Notes: generated by a model from the letters alone, not told the origin. DNA of 64,000 nucleotides from Raphanus sativus (GCF_000801105.2 NC_079515.1:26497407-26561406); one strand, 5' to 3'; numbered from the stretch's first letter, positions 22,870 to 35,340 are shown. Numbers and translations: made by a program.

Positions 22870-25134
22870 CTACCTTAGTTCAACATTTAGCTTTCTTTGC
22901 ACCTCATCACGCACCTTACTCTGTGTATTGGAAATATACCATTTCAAAACAGTTTAACAAGTAACAAAGGAGAAGCAAAAAAAGTGATTTTACCTGCAGA
23001 TCATTGACCTCCTCGTCTGTAAGAGAGCGCTCCATGGAACGGAAAACAATTCTGTAACAGTGACTCGTCATCCCTTTCTTATTGGTGAAACTGTCGATTA
23101 ACTTCACCTGTGAATTAAATAATAAAAAGGGTATATAAACAATCACTCCAAAGAACATGATGTTACAAGTGAAGTTAGTATTAGTATTTTTTCCCCAACA
23201 AAATCAAAAGAAAAGGTGATATGTACCTCTTCAACAAGATCCCCAGCGATTCCTCTCACAACTTCACAAAAGTTATTCTCTGTGAATGATTCACTGATCC
23301 AGAAACTGATGTCCTTGTAACAAGGCGGATACTGCAGAACAGTGTACATGAATTGAGTCTTGGGAGTGATTACTCATTCGTCCACGAGACGTGATGAACA
23401 TGAAGAAGCAAAAAAAAAAAAGCTTTGTTATACCTTTGAGAATGGCTTGAACTTGACTCCAAGCTCTCCTTCTTTAAACTGCACGTAACATCAAAATGTT
23501 TTGAGACGATGAGATTCATTCACCATATCAAAATATTATAAGTTGTCAAACCAAGTAATCACCTGGGAAGTAAACCGTTCATCATCAGACCAGAAAAGTC
23601 TTATATCAGGGATGTCAAACAAAACCATAGCAAGTCGTTCCAGTCCAAGTCCAAAGGCCCAAGCAACATTGTTTTCTAATCCACTCTGCTTCAGAATTCG
23701 TTGCTCCGTCACCCCACAGCCCAAAACTTCCAACCAGTCTTCCTGCATCAAGAACCAGATAAAAAGCTTGTTATATAAGAAACTGTGCTAAGATTGCTAA
23801 GCCAAACACAAAACTTCTGTTTTAGGGAAGGAAGACTTACCTTAAAATATATCTCAAGCTCGAAAGATGGTTCTGTAAATGGAAAGTATGTATCAACCCA
23901 TCTCATCTCCACACCACCTGGCAGCAAAAGAAGGTTTACAATTAAAGAGTATATAGACTCACAAGCTTGTTCTATGTAAAACTGTTTCATCTAAATATCT
24001 GCATCTTCATTTTTAAGTTGATGTAGCAATCATCCTACAAACTCTCATGTTTTACAAAAACAAGTAATGCGAATCATCTAGAGATTATAAATAGTTGAAA
24101 ATTACCAAACAAGTGACGTGCCAAACCCTCTAGACATTTCTTCAAATCCTCAGCTGCATATAACGTGGAATCCTTGCCAGACTCCTTCCAGTGCTCAGGA
24201 GAGAAAACACAAAAGCCTTCCATCTGTATTACATAATAAAGAAAAACATAAACACATGATGTCGAGCAAAAGGCCAAAGTAAAAAAGAAAAAAAAAGGAG
24301 CTCCAGAATACAACAGCACCTGATGGAAAACCGGATAATGAGTAGAGTCAATAGAATCTCTACGGTAAACATCACCAGTAACAAGGAAACGTCTACGACC
24401 TTCCCTCAAAAGCTCAGCCTGGTGAGCACTCGTATGACATCTCAAAACAGTTTGGGAGTCAACATAGTACGTGTCGTTGAGGCTTCTGCTAACATGATCA
24501 GCAGGGACCAGGACATCATCAAAGTTCTAGCACCAAACAAACAAAAGGAAAGTTACTCAACACTAATAGGAGAAAGAAAGAAAGAAAGGAAAGATACAAT
24601 CTTGGAAGGTGGGAAAGGACTTTACTTGCTTGGTGGTAACAATAGGGGAAAGATCTTCAAACTTGTCAAACTGTTTATCGTAATTGGAATCGAAGTAGTC
24701 GTAGATAGCATTCTTTAAGATACCAATAGGATGCTTATCACGTCTGTGTAGCTGCATCCCGAGTTTGGAGAAGATCGAGTCTGGTACATTGTTCGTAGGA
24801 TCATCATCTCTCACCACCTCTGCAAAATTCACAGTGTATTTTTTCAAAAGATGATAACTTTCAGTTTCTTCAAGAAAGACAAAACTAAATCCGACAGCTG
24901 TTCTGTGATGTAAGACAAACACGAACCGTTTCTAGCGATGGTGACGCCGCCGATATCGACGGCGGAGACGATGGGGAAACGCCGCTTCTTCGTTTTGGGG
25001 AGAGGGGAAGAGTGGAGAGCGTTTGAGGAGAAGGAGGAAGAAGAAGCGAAAGAGAAGCGTTTGAGTCCATTGCTAGAGAGGATGGAGACGGAAGCTCGGG
25101 TGAAGATGGTGGACTGAACTGAGAAAATGGTCAT
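22870..25134 (-). CDS. Phenylalanyl-tRNA synthetase, chloroplast/mitochondrial
   Basis: Charges organellar tRNA-Phe as a monomeric class II synthetase. Ten exons on the minus strand (25134-24927, 24819-24626, 24526-24320, 24223-24106, 23917-23841, 23742-23563, 23478-23434, 23331-23227, 23107-22994, 22920-22870) join in phase to 432 residues. Residues 1-65 are Ser/Arg-rich and acidic-poor, a dual-targeting type transit peptide. Catalytic blocks include [11 protein letters not shown], motif 2 around [29 protein letters not shown], and motif 3 [19 protein letters not shown]. The C-terminal FDX-ACB anticodon-binding domain covers about residues 330-432 ([12 protein letters not shown].. [13 protein letters not shown]). 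It is convergent with the PIG-L gene, with only about 220 bp between stop codons. Matches At3g58140 as I recall it. No defect seen. Confidence 0.95.
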
Positions 25135-25615
25135 GGCGTCGTCTTGAGTTTAGTAACAAACGCAGTCGATGAAGAGGGATGAGAGGAGACAGGAGACTCC
25201 GATGACGAGAATCGCGGTGGCGACTGGTGGCTGCGAAAGATAAAGAGAAGGAAAGTCACCGGTGACGTGCCGTAAGAGTAGTATCAGTATTCAGTAGGGC
25301 TGGAAATGGATTGAATTCGGTAATTTACTACTATACCCCTTTCTCCAGATCACATGTTTAGTAAATTGCAAAGTTGAACCCGTATTTTTTCCATAATCAT
25401 GTATTGAACCTTTCAAATTTTAGTAAAGTCACGACCACGCAACAGAGTCTTTGTCTTGCTGCTGCTCAAGAGCCAACCAAATGGTTAGAAACCACTGTGC
25501 TAGAATGCCTAGATCCATGAATGAAATAATTGACACTACAGTATTGAATTGATCTTCCATCCTATCTAATGGTGAAGACAAAACAATATGAAGTTAGTTA
25601 ACATACATTCAACAA

Positions 25616-25686
25616 GCACCAGTGGTCTAGTGGTAGAATAGTACCCTGCCACGGTACAGACCCGGGTTCGATTCCCGGCTGGTGCA
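25616..25686 (+). tRNA. tRNA-Gly (anticodon GCC)
   Basis: A 71-nt cloverleaf: acceptor strands GCACCAG / CTGGTGC with discriminator A at 25686, D arm TCTAGTGGTAGAA (box A), anticodon loop CTGCCAC with GCC at 25648-25650, and T arm GGGTTCGATTCCC (box B). CAA lies just upstream, as in many plant tRNA genes. No intron. Confidence 0.97.
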
Positions 25687-25694
25687 TCAAAATG

Positions 25695-25701
25695 TTTTTT
25701 T
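25695..25701 (+). terminator. Pol III T-run terminator of tRNA-Gly
   Basis: Seven T residues begin nine bases after the tRNA 3' end, the usual RNA polymerase III stop. Confidence 0.85.
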
Positions 25702-25985
25702 GCCATCTGGAGTAAATTTGCTTTATTGTGCTTTTTTTTTCAATGCCTTGATGCTCGTTACCGATCATATTGAAGGAGTCAAAACAGTGTATAAAATCCA
25801 TAGCATGAAAACTTTTATAAGTTATTGCGAATTTTTGTCATTTATATCTGAAGCACTTGATCACGCTGTAACACTAGGTGCATATCACATTCATTCATTA
25901 CACTGACAGAGATTGAAGGAGCCAACAGAGAGCATGAAAATATGATATGGATGGATTGTTTCAGAGTACTCTGGTTTTGCCAATT

Positions 25986-27359
25986 TCAACGGGTAAGATA
26001 GTAAATGACTAGAAATAAACCCACGAATGCTGCGACGAGTGTCAGCATTCTTCTGCTTGATTTGGTCTCAAAAACCTGCAAGAAATTCCAATTCAACAGA
26101 TCAGAGACAATTTTTCAACACATAAGTGAAGAAGCTAAGGGGTAAAGGGAAACTTTACAGTTTTAAACCGGTCCATGGTTCCTGAGAGAATTCCCCTTGA
26201 TGAATCCATATCATTACCCTACAAATATTATTAGAAACCTTGCAAAATGTTCAGTAACAATGGTATCTCTCTGAGCCAAAAGTAGGAAGAAAAGTTGGGG
26301 GAAATATACCATTCTGTCAAGCATGCGGTTATGAGTATCCACCTCTTCGTTGATATCGCCAGAAAGCTGTTCATGAAAAAGAGGCAAATCAGAATCATAT
26401 AGAGTCCAACTACATGCAAATAATGTTGGAACTATAGGAACTTGTCTCAAATGTATTGCATTAAGTACGGTACTAGTACGTTTAACTACTCAGCTTTGTT
26501 CCTCAAGGGTTGATGTGACATCACACAAAAGTGAATCATAAGAAACAAGCTTACTCGTTTTAAGAGAACGACTCTGTCTTGTAATCCTTCCAAGGCACGC
26601 TCATTCTCATGCTCATTGATTTCATGAGAGTAAGAAGAAGCAGCTCTGATTCCTCCCTCTTCGATTCCATCAAAGAGAGAACTTCTTCCACCACGAGGCT
26701 CCCTGCGAAAAAAAAAAACAAAATTTAGACTAATCTTCCACCAGATGGACGAATACATAACCCATAGCAACTAATATCTAAAGAGAAAAGCTTATGCAAA
26801 CCACCACATGGTAAGGCTATGTGTGTTCATGGAACACCACTTACAGCAGCCAATTCCAGATTCAGATTTTGAGAATATTAGAAGTGAATAACTAGAAGAG
26901 GAACTGGGACTGATCTACCGAGTAATATTCACTGCTGCTTCAGATCCTCACTATGAACCCTAATATACGAATCACAGAGCTAAGTGAAAGCATACATGAT
27001 CATCAGACTCGATAGATCATCAAATCGAATGGATCTAAACCTTATAGGATTCATCAATCAATCGAATTATCGATCTAGCTCAAGGTTTCCTCAGATTTTC
27101 CAGATAAAACCTGGATCTACGTTTTGAGGAATCACCAAACACAGCTCCGATTCAGCCAATTCCAGATTCAGATTTTGAATATTCTAAAGCGAATTCTAAA
27201 CTAGACGAACTGGAATCGATCAACAGTCCTACACCTGTATATTCTCTGCTTCTTCAGATTCGTAAGATGAAGAACACTAATCTACAAATGAAATCATATA
27301 TGATCAATCAGACTCGCGAGATCATCAAATCGAATGGAATCTAACCTTCTAGGATTCAT
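25986..27359 (-). CDS. BET11: BET11 (Bs14a-like) SNARE
   Basis: Small tail-anchored SNARE acting in ER-Golgi vesicle fusion. Five exons on the minus strand: 27359-27346 (only 14 nt, MNPR plus part of Arg), 26702-26555, 26366-26310, 26218-26159, 26075-25986, giving 122 residues. The sequence runs EPRGGRSSLFDGIEEGG, the SNARE motif from about residue 35 (ENERALEGLQDRVVLLKRL.. DTHNRMLDRMGNDMDSSRG) and a C-terminal membrane anchor MLTLVAAFVGLFLVIYYLTR. It matches Arabidopsis BET11 (At3g58170, recalled) almost residue for residue. The first intron is about 640 bp and contains a second, tandemly duplicated copy of the first exon (see the repeat entry). It is divergently arranged with the DOHH gene, about 545 bp between starts. 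Confidence 0.94.
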
Positions 27360-27430
27360 AGCTCAATCAAATTCTCGATTTGGCTTCAAAGTTCCTCGGA
27401 CGTTTCCAGATTTCACCTCCTGGATGGATC
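26847..27430 (-). repeat. Tandem duplication of the BET11 first-exon/5' region (period about 306 bp)
   Basis: Two diverged copies start CAGCCAATTCCAGATTCAG at 26847 and 27153. Each contains, on the minus strand, ATGAATCCT followed two codons later by AG|GTTTAG or AG|GTTAGA. The inner copy has its ATG at 27054 and would splice in the same phase into exon 2, giving MNPI in place of MNPR. The duplication therefore creates a second potential promoter and first exon. Confidence 0.8.
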
Positions 27431-27904
27431 TACGGTTCGCGAACGCGAATTTATCCCTTAAGCAAACGACACTCAACAGAGCGACGACAAGTGTTATCCC
27501 TCACGCTAAGTAACTGATATGATTAACTTCGTGTATGGGGGAGGACTAGAAGCTATGGGGTGAAATTACAATTATAAGATTAATAGTGGAGCAGACGATA
27601 AATTGTGTTTGTTTATGTCTACATAAATTACAATCCGCACGGCCCATTAATCTAAGGCCAATATGATTCAAAGCCCAGGAACGAAACAAAATGCACAATT
27701 GACAGAAAACTATGTGGTCAATTTGAAATTATAAAATTATTGTAGGTGTAAATAATCAATTTAGTTATTATCAAGATAGGTCCCTGTTTTGTACTACTTT
27801 TCACGGCTCGCGGATTCTCTCCTCTTGTATACAAAAACGCTAGTCGTCGTCGGCTCTGTAACTCCCGTCGTCGACCCAATACGCCGTTGAAGCTAATTTA
27901 AGTG
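27360..27904. promoter_or_regulatory. Shared divergent promoter region, BET11 / DOHH
   Basis: About 545 bp between the BET11 and DOHH start codons. It must hold both promoters and 5' UTRs. No specific element is claimed. Confidence 0.5.
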
Positions 27905-29649
27905 ATGGAACCTAACGGGTCAGCTTCATCGACTGAAAACGGCGTCGTAAATGACGTGGAGAAGTTTCTCTGCGAGCGATTGGTGGACCAGTCGCAGCCC
28001 ATCTCGGAGCGGTTCAGAGCTCTCTTCTCTCTTCGCAACTTGAAAGGCCCTGGACCTCGCAACGCTCTAATCCTCGGTTAGTTCAATCTCTGCTTCTCTC
28101 GAACCAAAAAAAAGTTTGTTACTTTGGTCTTTGCGTAGAATATTTGAGATATGGATCAATGTGTAGTTTATTATCAAAATAAAAGGATGGATTTTTTAAG
28201 TGGTAGTGTGGACTCTCTTGTATTGAATATGCAAATAGCATTTTAAAGTTTCAAGCTTTGGTTCATGATGATGTGGTTGTCATTTCTTTTTTTTTATTTC
28301 CTGCTCCTCCAGCGTCCAGAGACGAATCAAACTTGTTGGCGCATGAAGCTGCGTTTGCGTTGGGACAGATGCAAGATGCTGAAGCCGTTCCTGCTCTAGA
28401 GTCTGTTCTTAATGATATGTCTTTGCATCCTATAGTACGCCATGAGTTGAGTAGTCTAGTTGATTAAAGTCAAATTCCTATTTCTTCTGTATAAATATAT
28501 GGTTTTTTAAATTTTTTTTGTTTAATATAACAACAGGCAGCAGAAGCTCTTGGAGCTATTGGTTTAGCGGGAAATGCTGAGATTTTGAAGAAGAGCTTGG
28601 TTTTGGATCCAGCTCAGGAGGTTAGGGAAACGTGTGAGTTAGCTCTCAAAAGGATTGAAGAGTTGAGTAATGTTGATGCGGAGAAGGAGAAGGAGTTAGA
28701 CACGACAGAGAGATCACCTTTCATGTCTGTTGACCCTGCGGCTCCAGCTGCTGCTTTCTCTTCTGTACAGCAATTGAGGTTCTTCTAAACTTGACCAACT
28801 CAAAAAAACTTCTAGATGATTTTCTCAGTTTGTGACAGGTTATTGGATTAAGATCATTGAATTACAGGGAAATTCTTCTGGATGAAACAAAAGGCATGTA
28901 TGAGAGATATGCTGCTCTCTTTGCTCTAAGGAATCATGGTGGAGAGGATGCTGTTTCTGCCATAGTTGATTCATTGAGTGCTAATAGTGCCCTTCTACGT
29001 CACGAGGTTTGTCAAGTGTTTTTTCGTTTGATGCCTTACATTTTGGTCATTGTTTTCGTTTGAGGGCTTAATTTTTAAAGGTGCTCATGAACTTGCATAA
29101 GTATGTGTGTGTGTGTGTGTGTTTGTTTAAGAGCTTTTATCTTGAACCTTTGCTTCATTGTTCTCCAAAACGAAATTGACTTCACTGTTGCTGATATCAA
29201 TTTGTATAGGTAGCTTATGTCTTGGGGCAACTGCAAAACAAAGCTGCATTAGCTACTCTAAGCAAAATACTTAGAGATGTGAACGAGCATCCCATGGTCA
29301 GACATGAGGCTGCAGAAGCACTTGGTTCTATTGCAGGTATTTTTCCATTTTTTAACGATCACAACTTGGATGTCTTTACTTACTCTCTCTTCAATTGTAT
29401 TGGCTATTTTCAGATGAGCAGAGCATCGCATTGCTACAAGAGTTCTCAAGGGACCCTGAACCGATTGTTTCTCAAAGCTGTGAAGTTGCATTGAGCATGT
29501 TGGAATTTGAAAATTCTGGCAAATCATTCGAGGTAAAAGTCTTTGATCTCAGATTCTTGCCCCTATTGATTGCCTTGGGTGAATCTGTAATGAGAAACCC
29601 TTTTTTCTTTTTGCAGTTCTTTTTCACTCAAGACCCACTTGTTCACTAA
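27905..29649 (+). CDS. Deoxyhypusine hydroxylase (HEAT/ARM repeat)
   Basis: Hydroxylates deoxyhypusine on eIF5A, completing hypusine. Seven exons: 27905-28076, 28313-28446 (or to 28450), 28537 (or 28541)-28778, 28868-29006, 29210-29336, 29414-29532, 29617-29649, about 321 residues. HEAT-like repeats carry the four His-Glu pairs that bind the di-iron centre: [26 protein letters not shown] and [10 protein letters not shown]. The two halves are joined by an acidic linker ([16 protein letters not shown]). The conserved frame needs exon 2 to end at CATGAG and exon 3 to begin GCAGCAGAAGCT, but CATGAG is followed by TTGAGT rather than GT. A rescue exists: donor TTGA|GTAGTC with acceptor GGCAG|CAGAAG gives HELTEALG, same length and frame. 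Syntenic with At3g58180 (recalled). Confidence 0.85.
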
Positions 29650-29812
29650 GAATGCTCAAGGATCATAACCATTCTTCTATCATTTACCAACGAAGGAACA
29701 CAAACTTTTCCTTTTTAAAGCTGAATGTTCACTAAGAATGCTCAAGGATCATAAGTTCATAACCATTCTTCTATCATTTACCAACGAAGGAATACAAACT
29801 TTTTTTTTAAAG
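29641..29812 (+). repeat. Tandem duplication of the DOHH 3' end (period 86 bp)
   Basis: The segment beginning GTTCACTAAGAATGCTCAAG, which includes the last two codons and the stop, starts at 29641 and again at 29727. Both copies run on to AAAGCTGAATGTT. Only the first is in frame with the gene. The second lies in the 3' UTR. Confidence 0.9.
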
Positions 29813-31082
29813 CTGAATGTTTATTAAGCCACCAAGGCAAAGGGTCCCACAAAGTATAAAACCCAAACAATACGAAATAAACACACCAGTAGGCATGGAA
29901 AGAGGAACTTGACTCCAAAAGATAGAGAAAGGTTAGAGAAAACAGGATAATGCAGCACACGTAGTTACATCAGAAGTAAAAGAGCACACATGGATAGACA
30001 GAACAAAAATTTGAATAGACTTTTCAGACAACCAAACAAACAAACGTTAGCAAATAATTATCGTCAGGGCCAAAATATTTGTTAGTACCTATTCTGAAAA
30101 CAAAAAAATAAAAAATATTAGATTGACAAGTGTGTAGGGATGGCAATCTAGGAAATCACTTGAAGTGTGATTATATAATATTGGAAATCAAATGATCAAA
30201 AGAAAACCGCAATAATGTTTTGGAAAATAAACTAAACCCATCGATGTGCTATGTCTACAAACTTGATGATAATGATGAGAAATATCATTTCTAGAACATC
30301 AATAAAAGTATGTATTGGAAAAAAACAACAACAAAACATACAAATTAGTCTGATAAGAACTTTCTGTCAAATGTCAGGCAAATCTAATCTATCATGAGCT
30401 TTAAAATATCAATCATACCGAGCATAGTATATATATAACAAGATTATCTGCCGACAATTTGAAGAGTATCCAACTATATAAAAAAATTCAGGGATATTAT
30501 ATGATTTGAAAGTTTAAAGAGAAATTAGATCATATAACACTTTGCATTTGTAAGAAATCAAAAACCAGAATTGGCTGACCTAATTAAGAGCATGTGGTGC
30601 TTAGCTTTATGCCCGAAAAAATGTAAAAAAAAAATAAAATCCCAGATTATTTACCCAAAATGATCCAAACCCGCTTTCTCCGATGAAGGATAGACAGCAA
30701 GGTCCACTGGTCCAGTGTACTAGACTGTACGTACAAGCAAAATCTAAAGAATAAAGACAAACAGTCTATTATATAACTAAAAGATTTGTGTCTTTTTAGG
30801 TTCAGATCGTGACAAGTTTGGGATGATATCGAGACGATTAGCACAATGATCAACGTATATATACTCTAAAAGCATCTTGAGGATATGAATATATATGATC
30901 TTTACATATTTCTAGGGCATCTAGTGTTCTTTATTTATGATTACAAAGCCGGTTCTTGGAGCTAGGCAACATCAACAATCCACACTAAAACCATCAAAAA
31001 GTCTTGACACATATATAAGGTATGTATATATTCTATATATATGAGATATTGATAAGAAACAACCCATGTTCCAATAGAGCCA
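29813..31082. other. Intergenic region between DOHH and LBD29
   Basis: AT-rich. Contains no gene that I can support. Confidence 0.5.
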
Positions 31083-31874
31083 TCACGAGAACGATATGTA
31101 GCCAAAATTTGCTGACTGGAGCTCTTTGAGATGATCTTGATTGAAAGTGTTCAACTGTTGTTCTAATTCTGGGTAGATAGAGAATTCTCCAAAGCTGGAG
31201 GAGTTCTCGCTGAGGTAACTATTAGCCGTCGCATTCCCGTGCTGACCGGTCCCTAAGCTTCCGATTTGGTTAACTAGATGGGTCTGATCATGATGATGAT
31301 AAATATCTTGATGTTCTCGATGATCATGATGATAAGAAGTAGTCTTAGTAGTGTCTCCATGAAAGCAACTAGGGTTTCCTGATGATGGTGAATCAGCAAA
31401 CATCATGCTTTGTGCGGCTTGTTGCTTTAGAATCTCAAGCTGTGCTTGTAGATTCACAACCTATACCCAATAAAAATAAACAATTACAAACAAAATCCGT
31501 GGCGAAAATATTTTTATATTTTGGTTATATATATGTTTATGTAGATAGGGAAGATCATGATTAGGGTTTCCCAAAGAAAGTACCTGCTGCTGGAGAGCAA
31601 ATATATGAGAGACGCAGCCATAGATGGGATCTTGAAGCCTAGCTTGAGCTTCGTAAGAGATTGTAATGGCTGCTTCGCAGCGGTCGCTAGTGGGAAGCTG
31701 AGAGAGCAATTTAGAAGCATTACTAGCTCCAAAAACCTTGTGAATGGCTGCAAAGTGTGAAGCTCCTTGTTCATGACAAAAGTATGGAGCAAACACACAT
31801 CCCTTTGCACATTTTCTCCTGAGGAACTTACAAGCTCCGCAAGGAGAGCCAGAGCTAGAGCTAGAGCTACTCAT
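31083..31874 (-). CDS. LBD29: LOB-domain transcription factor, LBD29/ASL16 orthologue
   Basis: Plant-specific DNA-binding factor. Arabidopsis LBD29 works downstream of ARF7/ARF19 in lateral root initiation and callus formation. Two exons on the minus strand, 31874-31584 and 31460-31083, 222 residues. After a Ser run the C block reads [15 protein letters not shown] (C-x2-C-x6-C-x3-C). The GAS block contains [14 protein letters not shown]. The coiled coil around [21 protein letters not shown] ends the LOB domain, and the intron sits after LQQQ, where this family keeps it. The C-terminal half is His/Gln-rich, with a [13 protein letters not shown] stretch and the ending [15 protein letters not shown] seen in LBD29. 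Start chosen at the ATG that begins the Ser run. Syntenic with At3g58190 (recalled). Confidence 0.95.
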
Positions 31875-34800
31875 GATATGATGGTGTTGGTGAGAATTCT
31901 TGATTTTGAAGGTTGAAATTAACCTTGGGATTAATTGTGTGTTTATTGCTATTGAATTAGGTTTTTGTTTTCACCTTGATCCGTATAGCTTTAAGGAGAG
32001 AAATTTTATAAACAAGGCCAAAGGTGAAGAAGAAGGTGGGTTACATATAATATCCATTTGTTAATTACATTTTGTCTGCTTAATGGCCTACACTAATTAC
32101 TCATATTTATAATCATTCCTTTTGCCATTAGTACAATTTTGGTTTTCTTGTTCAATAAATTGACAATCCTTTTGGATTTTTGTATGCATTAAAAAGGAGA
32201 GATTCATTATTTTTAAAATTAAGAGAAAAGCAGCCTATTTATATCAAAAATATATATACCAAAAAGATATTGCATAGTAGAATGGACGTGCACATCTCTA
32301 CTAAACCAATTTGATTTAAACATAAAGCAAAAATAGAAAACAAATTAACTACACAATTAGACATTCTAACCAAACAACTGTTCTAACATTTGAGAAGATA
32401 TATTTATGTTGAAGCAAACATTAGTCAATCTGTTGCTGGTGAAGATCGTCTCCTCTGATTAAGTAAACCTTAACACTGCAAAAAGGGTTAGTTAGCAAGG
32501 AAAATGATCAACGTTATTAGAAATTATGATAAGGAAAATTTATCACAATCAGTTCTGGAAAAGAATTGTATTTATATGATAGTTTTTGATAGATAGGGTT
32601 GCAAATTGCAATATTCTGTCAAGACATTATTTTTATAGTTAAACCAAACATGCTGGTATTATTTATTTCAAATCCCTGCATATACAAAATTCAATAGTGT
32701 ACAAATAAATCATCATACTCATTCGCTGATATCTCAAAATGTTTCATAAATACAGTTACAAGAGTGTTTTTAAGAAATTGTGCTTAAACACATTAAAAAT
32801 GACAAACAAGATGTTAAATTACTGCATACTTACATTCAGTTTTGTTTATTTCACAACTTAACTTTAAGAATGATCAAATATAAAAACGAACGTTTTTATT
32901 GTTTAAGTTAATGAGTGTCTAACGTTCTAATTGCATTTAAAAAAAATTCTACATGCTCTTGGTAGTATAATGGTTAGAGCTCCAATATCAGCTCATACTT
33001 CAATTATCCAAGAGGCTACTGTAATCATGGAAAAAAAAAATTCTAATACCAATAGGCAATAACGAATATCCATTAGTGAATAATATAGTATTATGTGTAC
33101 ATACAGATACGTACTCTAATTGTGGACCTGTTCGGCTGTGCCAATCCACAGTATTCACCAACATTCTTACAAATTACAATAATATATAGGCTATTCCTCA
33201 GGTTTATCGATCTAGCTATGATCCTAATTTATATTTTCTAGGGATCCATTAACTTAAAAACCTATGCTAGATCGTGTTTATCCACATGCGTTAAACACTC
33301 GGTTTTATAAATAAATAATATGGTTGCATAATGTGAGCCAACGTATCTTATACTGTATAAAAAATAAGCATACTTAACTGTGTTTTCTGTTTTTTGTTGA
33401 TCTATCATTTTTGCTTCCAATTAAACTAAGTCGTTCATCTAACTTAACAACCCATGCTCTAGTAAGTTTGATTGGATTTGTTGTGTCATTCCGTTAAGAA
33501 TTTTGAACTTCATATAAGAGATATCCTACTATAAGAGAGTACCAAAAATACATATACTTGTGTTTAAGAAAAATATTTTTCTATATTGGCAAGGACTTCA
33601 TTCTTTCTTAACATATTTTATCAAAAAGGACTTTGTTCTGATTTTTTTTGAGAAAAATTGAAAAGAAAATGTGCCAACCATAGAGACAATGGACGCAACA
33701 TATTGGGTATATGATACGTTGAACAAGAGGGTCACGGTTGTCGAGCAATATCGAGAATTTAAATCTAAACCTTAAAATAATAATTCAATTTTGGTTTTTA
33801 AAAAGAATAATTTACGTTAAGTTTTTTAAAGCCTCAAAGAGAAATCACAACTGTTGGAATTGTGTAAACATGATAAAATCAAACTAATTGTAGGCTAAAT
33901 TTCATTAAGAACGGAATAAATATATTTGGTTAATATATGTTTGCTTATGTAATTTAAATATACGGGTCGTGACTAGTGAGGCCTCTCGGTGTAGCGAAAG
34001 GACTTCATTTTGTTTTGTTTCTTTCTTCGATCCTTATGCACGTATAACTTTGTTTAAACTTTATAAGGAAACAATTAGACAGAACAAAAACCTGATTAAG
34101 TCATCTTCTAATTTATTTAAGACACAAGGATAACTTGTCAGCACTATATGTTTAAGCAGACAACGTTTCATGTTCTCGCGCAACATTTTTGCTCGCTTTT
34201 GGTCAAACAATAGGAAAAAAACATTTTGTTTGCTTTCTCAATTTTATAATTATATGTATGTCTAACCTTATTTTTATTAACTAGATGAATCCTAAAATCT
34301 GATAGTACTAGTTACAATTAGGTAAACGCGTCGTTTTACTAATTTTTGGTGTGATCCCTTGAAAACTACCAATTCAACAACGAAATTTATATTGAACATA
34401 TCTTACCAAGTTGAATTTTATCGAGTAGTAATTCTTGGAGATTAATCAGTGTCATAAGCGGATTCATATATTCGAGCCATTCTCTAATTAATATAGAGGA
34501 TTAATAAGGTAAAATAGAATATCTGTTATGAAACCCAAGTTATAATTTTGTTATACAGTAATACATTTTGCGTCTGCCAATGCAAATTTTAAAGTTTTTA
34601 GAATGCCTTCTTTAGAGTTTGAAAAATTGCAAGACACTACTTGAACGGTCGGTGTATATCTAATTCACAAATAGCGATTAGACTAACCCTTTTCAAAAAA
34701 AAATAGCGATTAGACTCACTGAACGATGACTATGACTGTTAGCAGTTATTAATAACCATCGATTTTTTTTTATAACCACCGAATTTAGATGAAATTTTAT

Positions 34801-35340
34801 GGTTGCCCAAAAAAAAAACCACCGAATTTAGATGCATGCATTATGCATAGATGACACAATGTAGTAGCAGTAATATAATGAATATCTAAACGCCGGTGAA
34901 TTATAAATATAGCTTATTTGTAATCTTTGGAAGAAACCAGGTGCTCCATGCACACGTACAGTAGTCGTATTGTTGGCTAAAGTGCCCAGACTTGAGGAAG
35001 TTTAATGATTTGATTTCTTAATGGTGAAATGTTGAAATGTTGAAAAAGAACAGGCAACTGAAAGTGTGAAACTGTGTGAATATCCCGAAAGAGAGTTAAA
35101 GAGGTCGAAAAAGAGCTTGCAGTCTCAGGTTACGCATATGAATTTGTCAGAAATATTAGACCTTTGCCAAAAAAGAAATATTAGAAGACCGATCATATTT
35201 AAATTATAGCATATTTTTTTAAAATATGTATATTGATATAGTCCCAACACTTTAAATTATTATTTCTATTTTTATCTTAAATAAATAATTTAATAGTAGT
35301 TAAAATTATGTTACTTTTATTTGTATATAAATCTATGCAT
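31875..35340. other. AT-rich intergenic region upstream of LBD29
   Basis: About 3.5 kb with no supportable gene. Contains a tRNA-like relic at 32956-33014 and small slippage-type repeats near 34670-34830 (ATAGCGATTAGACT twice, ACCACCGAATTTAGATG twice). Confidence 0.5.
32956..33014 (+). other. tRNA-like relic
   Basis: CTCTTGG at the start can pair perfectly with CCAAGAG at the end like an acceptor stem. TAGTATAATGGTTAGAGC resembles a D arm / box A. At 59 nt it is too short, and there is no recognisable T arm or box B. A decayed tRNA or SINE head is the likeliest explanation. Confidence 0.3.

Noticed and set aside
24323..24718. 131-codon plus-strand ORF
   Set aside because: Antisense shadow of PheRS exons 2 and 3.
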